Positions 25,684 through 34,050 of a stretch of 64,000 nucleotides of DNA are shown piece after piece. The notes beneath the pieces were generated by a model that worked only from the letters and a program-made list of their open reading frames with translations, was not told the origin of the DNA and did no database searches. The position numbers were made by a program, and so were the translations under genes. The number at the start of each line of letters is the position of its first letter. Position 1 is the first letter of the stretch. Source of the stretch: Actinomadura coerulea (GTDB lineage Bacteria; Actinomycetota; Actinomycetes; Streptosporangiales; Streptosporangiaceae); contig NZ_JACHMQ010000001.1 of NCBI RefSeq assembly GCF_014208105.1, forward strand, positions 2,604,001 to 2,668,000. Reading direction: 5' to 3'.

Positions 25684-26784
25684 TCACGCGGGTGCCGCTC
25701 GGCCGGCCACCCGACCAGCGCTGAGGACCTTCTTGGTAAGGAGGATGGTGCCGTCCTCGCTGGGGAGGGGGGCCGGCTGGTATCCCTCACTCCGGTAGAG
25801 CGCGATGTTCTTCCGGCTGCCCGCTCCCGTGGACAGCACGATGCGATGGCAGGCCGGGTCGGCGGCGGCCTCCGCTTCATGGAGCAGCCAGCGTCCCAGG
25901 CCGCGCCCCCGCAGGTCCGGGACGACACCGAGCCGTCCCACGTGCCATTCGGCGTCGTCACGGCGGGTCCGCACCATGCCGAGGAGCCGTCCGTCCCGCC
26001 ATAGCCCGATCGCGTGCCAGGCCGCGAGCCAGTCACGTACCTGCTCCACGGACTCGTGCAGCGCGGGGACGGTCAGAGGGTCGTTGGCGAGAGCCTCGTC
26101 CACCCAGCAGCACCGCTGCAGGACGGTCACCTCGGGGGCATCCTCGGGCGTCAATCGCCGCAGGTAGGAACCCGGTACCGGCCCTGCCAGTACGGCGGGC
26201 TCATTCCGCTCTCGCATCGGCTGGAGCGCGTGCGCGACCCGGACCAGTTCGTCCAGGACATCGATCGCGGCCTCATCGGCAGCGGCGGCGGGCCGCACCT
26301 CCCCGTCGCGCACGGCGTCGGCGATGCGGAGCGCGACCGTGGATCCCAGCGGCACCAGGCGCAGCGTGGTCACCACCTGCTTGGCGTGCTGCACGGCCCT
26401 CGTGCCCGCCGAGGTGTTGCCGTAGCTGACGAAACCGACCGGCTTCCACGCCCACTCGCGGGAGAGGTAGTCCAGCGCGTTCTTCAGGGACGCCGGCATC
26501 CCGTAGTTGTACTCCGGCGTCACGACGATGAAGCCGTCCGCCGCGTCCACGATCGCGCTCCACTTTCGCGTGTGCTCGTTGCGGTACACGCCCGACGACG
26601 GATGCTCCTCCTCGTCGAGGAACGGGAGGCCGAGGTCGGCGAGGGCCAGCGGCACCAGTTCGGCGCCCAGCTCGGCGGCGCGAGGGGTGATCGTCTCGGT
26701 CAGCCATGCCCCCACCGCAGGGCCGAGGGCGCCGGGACGGGTGCTGCACACGAGCACGAGGACGCGCACCTGTTTCGTTGACAT
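25684..26784 (-). CDS. NADPH-dependent FMN reductase fused to GNAT acetyltransferase
   Basis: 366 aa. Residues about 1-185 are a flavodoxin-like NADPH:FMN reductase: VLVCSTRPGALGPAV phosphate-binding start and TPEYNYGMPASLKNALDYLS, the family signature. Residues about 205-350 are a GNAT domain with acetyl-CoA loop LGVVPDLRGRGLGRWLLHEA and an IALYRSEGYQP C-terminus. The two domains are in one uninterrupted frame. The ATG lies inside an inverted repeat shared with the divergent MarR gene and has no Shine-Dalgarno, suggesting a leaderless message. Likely role is redox-linked detoxification under MarR control; the coupling of reduction to acetylation (for example nitroaromatic to amine to amide) is inference. 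Confidence 0.85.
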   Translation of the reverse strand: MSTKQVRVLVLVCSTRPGALGPAVGAWLTETITPRAAELGAELVPLALADLGLPFLDEEEHPSSGVYRNEHTRKWSAIVDAADGFIVVTPEYNYGMPASLKNALDYLSREWAWKPVGFVSYGNTSAGTRAVQHAKQVVTTLRLVPLGSTVALRIADAVRDGEVRPAAAADEAAIDVLDELVRVAHALQPMRERNEPAVLAGPVPGSYLRRLTPEDAPEVTVLQRCCWVDEALANDPLTVPALHESVEQVRDWLAAWHAIGLWRDGRLLGMVRTRRDDAEWHVGRLGVVPDLRGRGLGRWLLHEAEAAADPACHRIVLSTGAGSRKNIALYRSEGYQPAPLPSEDGTILLTKKVLSAGRVAGRAAPA

Positions 26785-26821
26785 GTAAATGAACTTAGAG
26801 GATAGGTTGTTTACATGTCAA
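26778..26821. promoter_or_regulatory. MarR operator overlapping both divergent start codons; paired leaderless promoters
   Basis: Perfect 12-bp inverted repeat: TTGACATGTAAA at 26778-26789 and TTTACATGTCAA at 26810-26821. Each arm contains the ATG of one gene. TAAGTT (minus strand) and TAGGTT (plus strand) sit 7 and 6 nt before the respective ATGs, the spacing expected for -10 boxes of leaderless transcripts. Confidence 0.7.
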
Positions 26822-27303
26822 AGAGATCGTCGGACGGACCCGTGCGCTGGCTGAACCCGGACGAGGAACGGGCGTGGCGGGCCTTCCGCCGCATGGTGAT
26901 CGCCGTCCAGACCGGCACCGCGCGCGACCTCTCCCGGGCCGGCCTCTCCGAGCCCGACTACGAGGTGCTCAGCACGCTGTCGGAACGGCCGGACCACGCC
27001 GGCACCCTGCATGAGCAGGCCGCGAAGATGGGCTGGTCCCGCAGCCGGCTCTCCCGGCACGCCACCCGGATGGAGGCGCGCGGCCTCATCCGGCGCGCAC
27101 CCGACCCGGCCGACGGACGGGGCTGCCTCCTCGTCCTCACCGATCACGGCCTGGACACCCTGATCGACGCCGCCCCCGCACACCTGGAATCGGTGCGCCA
27201 CCACTTCATCGACCGTCTCGCCCCGGAAGACCTCACCGCCCTGGAACACATCGCCGGGAAGGTGGAGGCCCAAGACAGGGCGCACCGACCACCCCAGCCC
27301 TGA
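26815..27303 (+). CDS. MarR-family transcriptional regulator
   Basis: 162 aa. A winged HTH is visible: LSEPDYEVLSTLSERPDHAG, KMGWSRSRLSRHATRMEARG as recognition region, and RRAPDPADGRGCLLVLTDHG as the wing. The start codon lies in a 12-bp inverted repeat and no ribosome site precedes it, so the mRNA is probably leaderless. Divergent from the FMN reductase-GNAT fusion, which it most likely represses together with itself. It ends two bases before the convergent MFS gene. Confidence 0.9.
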   Translation: MSKRSSDGPVRWLNPDEERAWRAFRRMVIAVQTGTARDLSRAGLSEPDYEVLSTLSERPDHAGTLHEQAAKMGWSRSRLSRHATRMEARGLIRRAPDPADGRGCLLVLTDHGLDTLIDAAPAHLESVRHHFIDRLAPEDLTALEHIAGKVEAQDRAHRPPQP

Positions 27304-27305
27304 CT

Positions 27306-28646
27306 TCAAAGCGCATCTCGGTGATCGTGGCCTGGACGCGGTGCACTGCGCGGGGCCAGGCGCGGAGCGGCAGTGCGGCTTGTCGGCAGTGCGGGCGTTC
27401 TGTGGCCTGCGGGGGTGCGGGCCGGTGCGGTACCGGCGGCGAGTGCTGCGGCCAGAACCGCGGCGATGGTCAGTACCAGGAACATGCGGGGGTACCCGCC
27501 GAGTCCGGCGGCCAGGGCTGCTCCGGCGAAGGGCGACACGGCGGTGGCGGTGGTGATGGGAGCGGCGAGGATTCCGGACAGGGCGCCGTAGGACGCGGTG
27601 CCCCAGCGGTCGGAGACGGCGGTCGCCTGGAGGAGAGTGGCGATCCCGCGGGTCGTCCCCGCCAGGAAGGCGACGGCGATGAGCAGCGCCACGGGGCCGG
27701 GAATGGCGGCGAGGGCCCCGGTGGTGGCGGCCGACAGCGCGAGGATCAAGACGGTGCGGGCGCGGACGCTGGTGCGGCGGACCAGCGTCCGGTAGCCGAG
27801 GCGGCCGGTGACCTGGCCGACTCCGCCGAGCCCGAGTGCCAGGGCGGCGGTGGCGCTGGTGGCACCGCGGGAGGTGAGGAGCGGAATGAGGTTGATCACC
27901 ACCGCGTACATCGCAAGCGCCGACAGGGTGAGCGCGGCGGTCAGCAGGAGGAACGGCCTGCTGCGCACGGTGGCCGACACGCCGGCCCGGGCACGGCGGG
28001 GCCTTTCCGGCGCGGCTTCGGGCGGCGCGGGCCAGGGACCGCGCAGGGCGAGCAGGTGCAGCGGGACGGTCACGACGGCCAGCACCGCGGCCAGCACGAG
28101 GTAGGCGCCGCGCCATGAAAGGTGGGCCGACAGGATGGCGGTGAGCGGGGCGAAGACGGTGCTGGCCAGGCCCGCGACCAGCGTGAGGGTGGTGAGAGCA
28201 CCGAGGTGGTGCGGCGCGTGGTAGCGGGTGAGCGCGGCGAAGGCGGGCTGGTACAGCACGGCGGACATCGCGATGCCGGCCAGCAGCCAGGCGGCGGCGA
28301 ACGTCCACAGGGTCGGTGCGGCGGCCACGGCGAGGACGGCGAGCACCGCCAGCACCGAGCCGCCGGTCATCGGGACGCGGGGGCCGTGCCGGTCCAGCGC
28401 GCGGCCGACCGGGATGCCGGCCAGCGCGGCCATGACCAGCGAACCGGAGAACGCGGCGGTGATGGCCGCGGTGGGCCAGCCGGTGTCGCGGGTGACGGCC
28501 TGGGAGAGGACGGGGAAGGCGTAGTAGAGCACGCCCCAGCTGGTGATCTCGGTGACGCAGAGGGCGAGCAGCGGGACGCGGGACACCGCGGTGCCGGCGG
28601 CGGAGGTGTCCGCCGCCGGCACCGGCGCGGGAGTGCCACGGCTCAT
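27306..28646 (-). CDS. MFS transporter of the ArsR-controlled locus
   Basis: 446 aa with about twelve hydrophobic helices and the loop motif GRALDRHGPR between helices 2 and 3. It follows the Cys-rich flavoprotein gene by 18 nt on the same strand, so both are probably co-transcribed from the ArsR-regulated promoter. MFS permeases in such loci often export arsenical or related products; the actual substrate is not evident. The C-terminal tail (about 40 residues) is Pro/Ala/Arg-rich with several His, perhaps metal-binding. Confidence 0.85.
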   Translation of the reverse strand: MSRGTPAPVPAADTSAAGTAVSRVPLLALCVTEITSWGVLYYAFPVLSQAVTRDTGWPTAAITAAFSGSLVMAALAGIPVGRALDRHGPRVPMTGGSVLAVLAVLAVAAAPTLWTFAAAWLLAGIAMSAVLYQPAFAALTRYHAPHHLGALTTLTLVAGLASTVFAPLTAILSAHLSWRGAYLVLAAVLAVVTVPLHLLALRGPWPAPPEAAPERPRRARAGVSATVRSRPFLLLTAALTLSALAMYAVVINLIPLLTSRGATSATAALALGLGGVGQVTGRLGYRTLVRRTSVRARTVLILALSAATTGALAAIPGPVALLIAVAFLAGTTRGIATLLQATAVSDRWGTASYGALSGILAAPITTATAVSPFAGAALAAGLGGYPRMFLVLTIAAVLAAALAAGTAPARTPAGHRTPALPTSRTAAPRLAPRSAPRPGHDHRDAL

Positions 28647-28664
28647 CGGATGTTCGATACCCCG

Positions 28665-30338
28665 TCAGGCGTCGTCGTGCCCGGCCTCGCCGGAGTGGCC
28701 GTGCACGCGTCCGGTCGCGAACCCCAGGCCGGCAGGTGCGCCGATGCCGATGCTGACCGGCTCGGGGGCCGTGGGTCCGCAGCACGAGCCGCCGACGGGT
28801 TCGGCCTGGGTGGCAGGGGCGGGCGTTGCCTCGGTGGCGCACGAGGTTCCGCAGCCGTCGTCCTGGCCGGTGGCGCCCGGCAGCAGGTTCTCGGTGACCA
28901 GGCTGCTGGAGCAGACACCGGTTTCGGGTAGGTCGAGCTGGACGGTGTCGGCGGCTTCGCGGTCGCCGGCGAGCGCGGCGACGATGGAGCGGACCTGCTC
29001 GTACCCGGTGGCCATCAGGAACGTGGGTGCGCGGCCGTAGCTCTTCATCCCGGCCAGGTAGAAGCCGGGCTCGGGGTGGGCGAGGTCGCGTTCGCCGTGC
29101 GGCGGGACGGTGCCGCAGCTGTGGAAGTTGGGGTCGATCATCGGGGCGAGTTTGGCCGGCGCTTCGGTGGCGGGGTCGAGTTCGGCCCGCACTTCGCGCA
29201 GCATGTCCAGGTCGGGCCGGAATCCGGTGGCGGCGACCACGATGTCGGCCGGCAGGACGCGAGGGCCGTCCGGCGTCTGGCCTGTGACCTGTACCGATCC
29301 GGCAGAGGCCCGGTCGTCCCGCACCGCCAGGCCGGTGATGGTGAAGCCGCGGACCAGGTCGATCTCCCCGTTGTCCACGGCCGCCTTCAGGCGGGTGCCG
29401 AGCGCGCCGCGTGCCGGGAGGCCGTCGGCGTCGCCGCCGCCGTAGAGCCGGGCCGCCGATGCGCCGCGCACCGCCCAGGTGATCCGGGTGCCCTGCTCGT
29501 TCTTGGCGAGTTCGGCCAGGGCGAGCAGGGTGTTGGCGGCCGAGTGCCCCATCCCGACGACCAGGGTGTGGCGGCCGGTGAAGCGGGCGCGGTCACGGCC
29601 CAGGACGTCCGGGAGCGGGCCCGTGATGTGGGCGGCTGCCCGGTCCTCGCCGGGGGCGGGCAGGCCCGAGTGGCCGAGCGGGTTGCCGCGGCCCCAGGTG
29701 CCGGACGCGTCGATGACCGCGCGGGCGGCGATGTCGTCCACGGCGCCGTCAGGGCCTATGGCGCGGACCAGCAGCGGACGCTCCTCACGGCCGACCGTGC
29801 GGGTCACGTCCACTCCCTGCCGGGTCACGGCCACCACGCGGGTGCCGGTGCGGATCCGGTCGGCCAGCGCGGGCACGGCCGCGAGCGGGGCCAGGTAGTC
29901 GCGGACGAGTTCGGCGCCGGTCGGCAGCGCCTCGGGGTCGGGCAGCCGCCACCCGGTCGGCTCCAGCAGCCGCCGGGCGGCCGCGTCGGTGTCGTACCGC
30001 CATGGCGAGAACAGCCGGACGTGCCCCCACTCCGAAACCGCCGCGCCCACCTCTCCCCCGGCCTCCAGGACGACGAAGTCCTGGTCGCGTTCGGCCAGGT
30101 GGGCGGCGGCGGCCAGACCGACCGGTCCTGCGCCGATCACCACGACCGGGAGGCCGTCCGGACTCCCCTCCTGGACGCAGCCGCAGCCGGCGTCGACCTT
30201 GGCCCGCTGGACGGTCACGCCCGGGTCCAGGGCCTGCTCTGCGTCGGTGCAGCAGGCGCTGACACCACAGCAGCCGCTCTCACCGACACGTGCGTCCGGG
30301 GACGCGGCGGGCTCGGGTCGTCCGGTCTCGTCGTTCAC
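28665..30338 (-). CDS. FAD/NAD(P)-dependent oxidoreductase with Cys-rich tails (arsenic locus)
   Basis: 557 aa from GTG at 30338 with AAGGAG five bases upstream. FAD motif VVIGAGPVGLAAAAHLAE (near residue 47), NAD(P) motif VVGMGHSAANTLLAL and ATGFRPDLD are those of group B flavoprotein monooxygenase-like enzymes. The N-terminal tail carries GESGCCGVSACC and DAGCGC; the C-terminal tail carries CSSS, GCGTSC and GGSCCG. Such paired Cys suggest soft-metal binding. It is divergent from an ArsR/SmtB gene and followed by an MFS gene. Similar flavoproteins occur in ars operons (ArsO-like). Role in arsenite/organoarsenical oxidation or transfer to the exporter is inference. Confidence 0.82.
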   Translation of the reverse strand: MNDETGRPEPAASPDARVGESGCCGVSACCTDAEQALDPGVTVQRAKVDAGCGCVQEGSPDGLPVVVIGAGPVGLAAAAHLAERDQDFVVLEAGGEVGAAVSEWGHVRLFSPWRYDTDAAARRLLEPTGWRLPDPEALPTGAELVRDYLAPLAAVPALADRIRTGTRVVAVTRQGVDVTRTVGREERPLLVRAIGPDGAVDDIAARAVIDASGTWGRGNPLGHSGLPAPGEDRAAAHITGPLPDVLGRDRARFTGRHTLVVGMGHSAANTLLALAELAKNEQGTRITWAVRGASAARLYGGGDADGLPARGALGTRLKAAVDNGEIDLVRGFTITGLAVRDDRASAGSVQVTGQTPDGPRVLPADIVVAATGFRPDLDMLREVRAELDPATEAPAKLAPMIDPNFHSCGTVPPHGERDLAHPEPGFYLAGMKSYGRAPTFLMATGYEQVRSIVAALAGDREAADTVQLDLPETGVCSSSLVTENLLPGATGQDDGCGTSCATEATPAPATQAEPVGGSCCGPTAPEPVSIGIGAPAGLGFATGRVHGHSGEAGHDDA

Positions 30339-30409
30339 GATGACTCCTTGTCCGTCGGTATGGAGGTCGGCGCCGGTGATCGCGCCCAGCAGCGTCCTCA
30401 CCCTGTTTA

Positions 30410-30459
30410 GACATTCATCTAAGCAGGCGCCGGCTTGCATCGCTAGATAGATGGATGTC
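30410..30459. promoter_or_regulatory. ArsR operator region (imperfect inverted repeat)
   Basis: GACATTCATCTA at 30410-30421 and TAGATGGATGTC at 30448-30459 form an inverted repeat with one mismatch, in the divergent region between the flavoprotein and ArsR genes. The sequence resembles ATTCA-containing ArsR boxes. The right arm ends 11 nt before the ArsR ATG. Confidence 0.65.
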
Positions 30460-30470
30460 AAATTAGAGGC

Positions 30471-30836
30471 ATGTCCAAGTTGCTGGCGCTTGAGGACGTG
30501 ACCGCCCCCGTCTGCTGTGCACCGTTGAGCGGCCCGGCGTTGAGCGAGGCGGAGGCGGCCGAACTGGCCAAGGTGTTCAAGGCCCTGTCCGACCCGGTGC
30601 GGTTGCGCCTGCTGAACCTGATCGCCTCGGCCGAGGGCGGCGAGGCGTGCGTGTGCGACCTGACCGGCCCGTTCGACCTCACCGCACCGACCATTTCCCA
30701 CCACCTGAAGGTGCTGCGCCAGGCCGGGCTCATCGAGAGTGAACGACGCGGCACGTGGGTGTACTACCGGGTGGTGCCGGACAGGCTGACCCGCCTGTCG
30801 GGCCTGTTCGCCCTGCCGGCCCTGGCACCGGCCTAA
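30471..30836 (+). CDS. arsR: ArsR/SmtB-family metalloregulator
   Basis: 121 aa. The winged-helix core KVFKALSDPVRLRLLNLI, CVCDLTGPFDLTAPTISHHL and VLRQAGLIESERRGTWVYY is diagnostic. Candidate sensor Cys are CVCDL (the ArsR alpha-3 site) and an N-terminal VCC pair about residue 15. It is divergent from the Cys-rich flavoprotein/MFS operon, with an inverted repeat between them. Arsenite or antimonite is the most likely inducer; this is inferred from the Cys arrangement and family. Confidence 0.92.
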   Translation: MSKLLALEDVTAPVCCAPLSGPALSEAEAAELAKVFKALSDPVRLRLLNLIASAEGGEACVCDLTGPFDLTAPTISHHLKVLRQAGLIESERRGTWVYYRVVPDRLTRLSGLFALPALAPA

Positions 30837-31057
30837 CCCAAGCCCTGTCCGGCGCCGGCAGGGGCCCATGCACGGTCGGCGGTGCCCATCTGCTCGCGCA
30901 GCCGAGTGAGGACGTGCCGGGCATCGGCGGCGACCCCGCGCAGAGTGGCCGAGGCGAAAGACGGCCGGTACCCGGTGGCCAGCAGCACCACGTCGACGTG
31001 TTCGCGGGTGCCGTCGCTCCACTCGGCGACCCCGGCGACGCTGTGGGGTTCCGCCAA
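30833..31057 (-). pseudogene. Flavoprotein remnant (NAD(P)-binding C-terminal piece)
   Basis: A 74-codon minus frame reads VAEWSDGTREHVDVVLLATG then YRPSFASATLRGVAADARHV, matching the ATGYRP region of flavoprotein monooxygenase-like enzymes such as the gene at 28665. No FAD motif or start context is present. It looks like the leftover 3' part of a second copy. Confidence 0.55.
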
Positions 31058-31102
31058 CAGTCCCTACCTGGTGTCCTTTGTGTATGCCTGGTAGGAGAGC
31101 CC

Positions 31103-32398
31103 ATGGCCAGCGCTAACGCTTCCGAACCCACCGGTGATACTCCGGGGGCGGGGGCCGAGCGGGCGACCTCCGGATCGGCTGCGGCGTTGTCGCCGTGGCG
31201 GTTCATCATGGTCTTCGGCGTGGTCAGTCTCCTGGCGGACGCCGTCTACGAGGGGGCCCGGTCGATCACCGGTCCGTTTCTGGGGTCGCTCGGCGCGGGC
31301 GCCGTCCTGGTGGGGGTGGTGACGGGCGCCGGTGAGGCGGCGGGCCTGGTTCTACGGCTGGTGAGCGGTCCGGCGGCGGAGCGGTCGGGCCGGTACTGGG
31401 GCTGGACGATCGCCGGGTACGGCCTGACGGTCGTGGCGGTGCCCGCTCTGGCGCTGCCGGTCGGGCTGGCAGGGGCGTGCGCGCTCGTGGTGGCCGAACG
31501 GGTGGGCAAGGCGACGCGCAGCCCGGCCAAGGACACGTTGCTCTCCCATGCCGGCAGCCCGGTGGGACGCGGGACGGCGTTCGCGGTGCACGAAGCGCTG
31601 GACCAGACAGGCGCGTTCGCGGGACCGCTACTGGTCGCGGCCGCCGTCGCATGGCACGGGTACGGCCTCGGCTTCGGGATCCTGGCGCTCCCCGGCGCCG
31701 CGGTCCTGATCGTTCTCGTCTGGCTGGCCCGCCGCGTCCCCGACCCGCGGGTCTACGAGGACACCGCCGCGCGGATCCCCGCCGAGATTCCGGCGACGGG
31801 CTCCGCGGCCGTCCGTAGGTTCAAACCGCTCGCGGGACTGGGCCGGGTCTTCTGGCGCTACGCGGTGTTCTCCGCCGTGACGATGGCGGGGTTCGCCACT
31901 TTCGGGCTGATCGGATTCCATCTGGTGGAGGCGGGCCTGATGCGTCCGCAGGCGGTGCCCTTGGTGTACGCCGGCGCGATGGCGGTCGACGCGGTCGCGG
32001 CGCTGGCCACGGGCCGGTTGTTCGACAGATGGGGCTTGCGCGTCCTGGTGGCGCTGCCGGTGCTGGCCGGCACCGGCACCGCCCTGGCGTTCGCCGGCTC
32101 CCTGGGTCCGGTGCTGGCCGGCGCGGCGCTGTGGGGCGCGGCGATGGGGGTACAGGAATCGACGATGCGGGCGGCGGTAGCCGACCTCGTCCCGGCCGCA
32201 CGCCGCCCGACCGCATACGGAGCCTTCGCCGCGGTCTACGGAACCGCCTGGCTCATCGGCGGAGCAGGACTCGGCGCCCTCTACGGGCACGCGCACGCCG
32301 CGTTGGTGCCGGTCGTGGTGAGCGTGCAGGCGATAGCGCTGGCCGCCCTGTGGTGGGCCGTATCAGCGGCCGAGCCCGACGGCACGACAACCACCTGA
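31103..32398 (+). CDS. MFS transporter
   Basis: 431 aa from the ATG at 31103, with GTAGGAG six bases upstream; the longer frame is not needed. About twelve transmembrane helices begin at RFIMVFGVVSLLADAVYEGA. The cytoplasmic loop VGKATRSPAKDTLLSHAG between helices 4 and 5 resembles the MFS group often annotated as BenE/YfcJ-like or tetracycline-like exporters. It is downstream of ArsR on the same strand with a flavoprotein remnant between, and may also be part of the arsenic locus. Substrate unknown. Confidence 0.85.
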   Translation: MASANASEPTGDTPGAGAERATSGSAAALSPWRFIMVFGVVSLLADAVYEGARSITGPFLGSLGAGAVLVGVVTGAGEAAGLVLRLVSGPAAERSGRYWGWTIAGYGLTVVAVPALALPVGLAGACALVVAERVGKATRSPAKDTLLSHAGSPVGRGTAFAVHEALDQTGAFAGPLLVAAAVAWHGYGLGFGILALPGAAVLIVLVWLARRVPDPRVYEDTAARIPAEIPATGSAAVRRFKPLAGLGRVFWRYAVFSAVTMAGFATFGLIGFHLVEAGLMRPQAVPLVYAGAMAVDAVAALATGRLFDRWGLRVLVALPVLAGTGTALAFAGSLGPVLAGAALWGAAMGVQESTMRAAVADLVPAARRPTAYGAFAAVYGTAWLIGGAGLGALYGHAHAALVPVVVSVQAIALAALWWAVSAAEPDGTTTT

Positions 32399-32417
32399 CC
32401 GACCTGGATCTGAGCAG

Positions 32418-32699
32418 GTGTCGCATCGCCGAAGCGCTACGCACCACTACCCGAACCCCAGGAACGCCACCATCCGCGCCTTGATCGAACGCGGATTGGC
32501 CGAGGGCCGCCTCAACCCCGCGCTCGCCCCTGACACGGTCCGCGACCTGCTCTTCGGCCCCCTCATCTACCACTGGCTCGTCACCGGCCACCTGACGACC
32601 GCGACAGCGAACAGCCTTGCTGACGCCGCCTGCGCAGCGGTTCGACGCGCCTCTCCCCCGACAGGTCGAGCAGGCGGCACGGCGGGACCAGGTCGCTGA
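32418..32699 (+). pseudogene. TetR regulator remnant, C-terminal ligand domain only
   Basis: Reads RNATIRALIERGLAEGRLNP then DLLFGPLIYHWLVTGHLT, the dimerisation end of TetR-family proteins of the AcrR type. The HTH is missing and the frame begins without a ribosome site directly after the MFS gene. It is a truncated remnant. Confidence 0.55.
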
Positions 32700-32829
32700 G
32701 CGGTCCGGTGCGACCGGGAGCGTGGACGCTTGCAGCAGCAAGCGGTCAGGGCCACACGTGACTAGTGTCCATATGCCTTGACGCCTCCGCTGCCAGGTCG
32801 AAGAGCACGGACCACACATGGGCTCGGGC

Positions 32830-34050
32830 TTACGTCATTGGCGTGAATTCAGGCAAAGTGAGGGCCGAAGGGGCCGGTCGTCCGTCCGCGGCGGGCATGG
32901 CACTGAGTCCGCGCAGCCTTTCGTTCCGCTGCTCCAGGGCCTGGACAGTGGTCGGGAACAGTGCGGCACCGCCCTCGCGGACCAGCCCCTGGTTCAGGGT
33001 CACGAACCCGCGGGTGTCGCGTTCGTAGGCGGCGAAGCCCGCCGCGTGGTCCCGGTCGGCCAGGGAACCGGCGAGCATGTACGCGCCGACGAGCGCGAGG
33101 CTGGTTCCCTGCCCGGTGAGGAACGAGGGCGCATACGCGGCGTCTCCCACCAGCGCGCCCCTGCCGCTGGACCAGCGGGGCATCCGGATCTGGCCGACTC
33201 CGTCGAAGAACAGGTCGTCGGCGTCGTGCATGGCGACCAGCATGCCCGGGACTTCCCACCCCGCGTCGGCGAAGACCGCGGCGACCAGTTCCCGTTGGGC
33301 CTCCGGGTTCGTCAACGCGCCGAACGGCGGTTCCGGTCGAGCGAAGTTCAAGAACGCGTGGACTTCGTCGTCGTCCCCCACGGCGTAAAGTGCCGCGGCC
33401 CTGCCCGGCGTATTCCACATGACGGTCTCATGGGAGAGCCCGAAAGTGTTGCGCATGGTGAACACGGCGAAGCAGTAGCCGAGGTAGCGGTGGAACCGTT
33501 CTTCGGGCCCGAACAGCATCTCCCGGGTGCGTGAGTGTGCGCCGTCCGCACCGAAAACCAGGTCGAACGTACGCGTGGCGCCCGTGTGAAAGGTGACGTC
33601 GACTCCGTGGCCCGACTGGTCGAGGGTGTCGATGGATTCGTTGAACAAGAACTCCACGTCATCCCGGACCGCCGTGTACAGGGCGTCGGTCAACTCGCCG
33701 CGCCGCACCTCCAGATCCCGGTCCGCGACGCCGCCGGTGACGGTGTGCGGGGCGACCGAGGCAACCTCGCCGCCGTCCCCGTCGAGGAAGGTCAGCCGAC
33801 GCAGGTCGACGTGCGCGTCCCGCAGCCGCGGCAGGATTCCCATCCGCCGGACGACCTCCAGTGCGGTGCCGCGCACATCGACGGGATAGCCGCCGCTGCG
33901 AAGGGAGCCCGCCTTCTCCACCACCGTGACGGCGTATCCGTGGCGGGTCAGCCAGAAAGCGAGAGCGGGGCCTGCGATGCCTGCCCCCGATATCAGGACC
34001 TTGCGCTTCGGCGCCATGCGGGCGGCAGTCATCACATCAGTACGGGTCAT
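32830..34050 (-). CDS. FAD-dependent monooxygenase (TetX/UbiH-like)
   Basis: 406 aa. FAD-binding start KVLISGAGIAGPALAFWLTR (residues 16-35), GADGAHSRTR (DG motif near 165) and ALVGDAAYAPSFLTGQG (GD motif near 298) define a class A flavoprotein hydroxylase. Closest visual match is the TetX/aklavinone-hydroxylase-like group. The ATG overlaps the stop of the upstream MFS gene (ATGA), so the two form an operon: a hydroxylase that could inactivate or modify a drug, and an efflux pump. Substrate unknown. Confidence 0.9.
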   Translation of the reverse strand: MTRTDVMTAARMAPKRKVLISGAGIAGPALAFWLTRHGYAVTVVEKAGSLRSGGYPVDVRGTALEVVRRMGILPRLRDAHVDLRRLTFLDGDGGEVASVAPHTVTGGVADRDLEVRRGELTDALYTAVRDDVEFLFNESIDTLDQSGHGVDVTFHTGATRTFDLVFGADGAHSRTREMLFGPEERFHRYLGYCFAVFTMRNTFGLSHETVMWNTPGRAAALYAVGDDDEVHAFLNFARPEPPFGALTNPEAQRELVAAVFADAGWEVPGMLVAMHDADDLFFDGVGQIRMPRWSSGRGALVGDAAYAPSFLTGQGTSLALVGAYMLAGSLADRDHAAGFAAYERDTRGFVTLNQGLVREGGAALFPTTVQALEQRNERLRGLSAMPAADGRPAPSALTLPEFTPMT

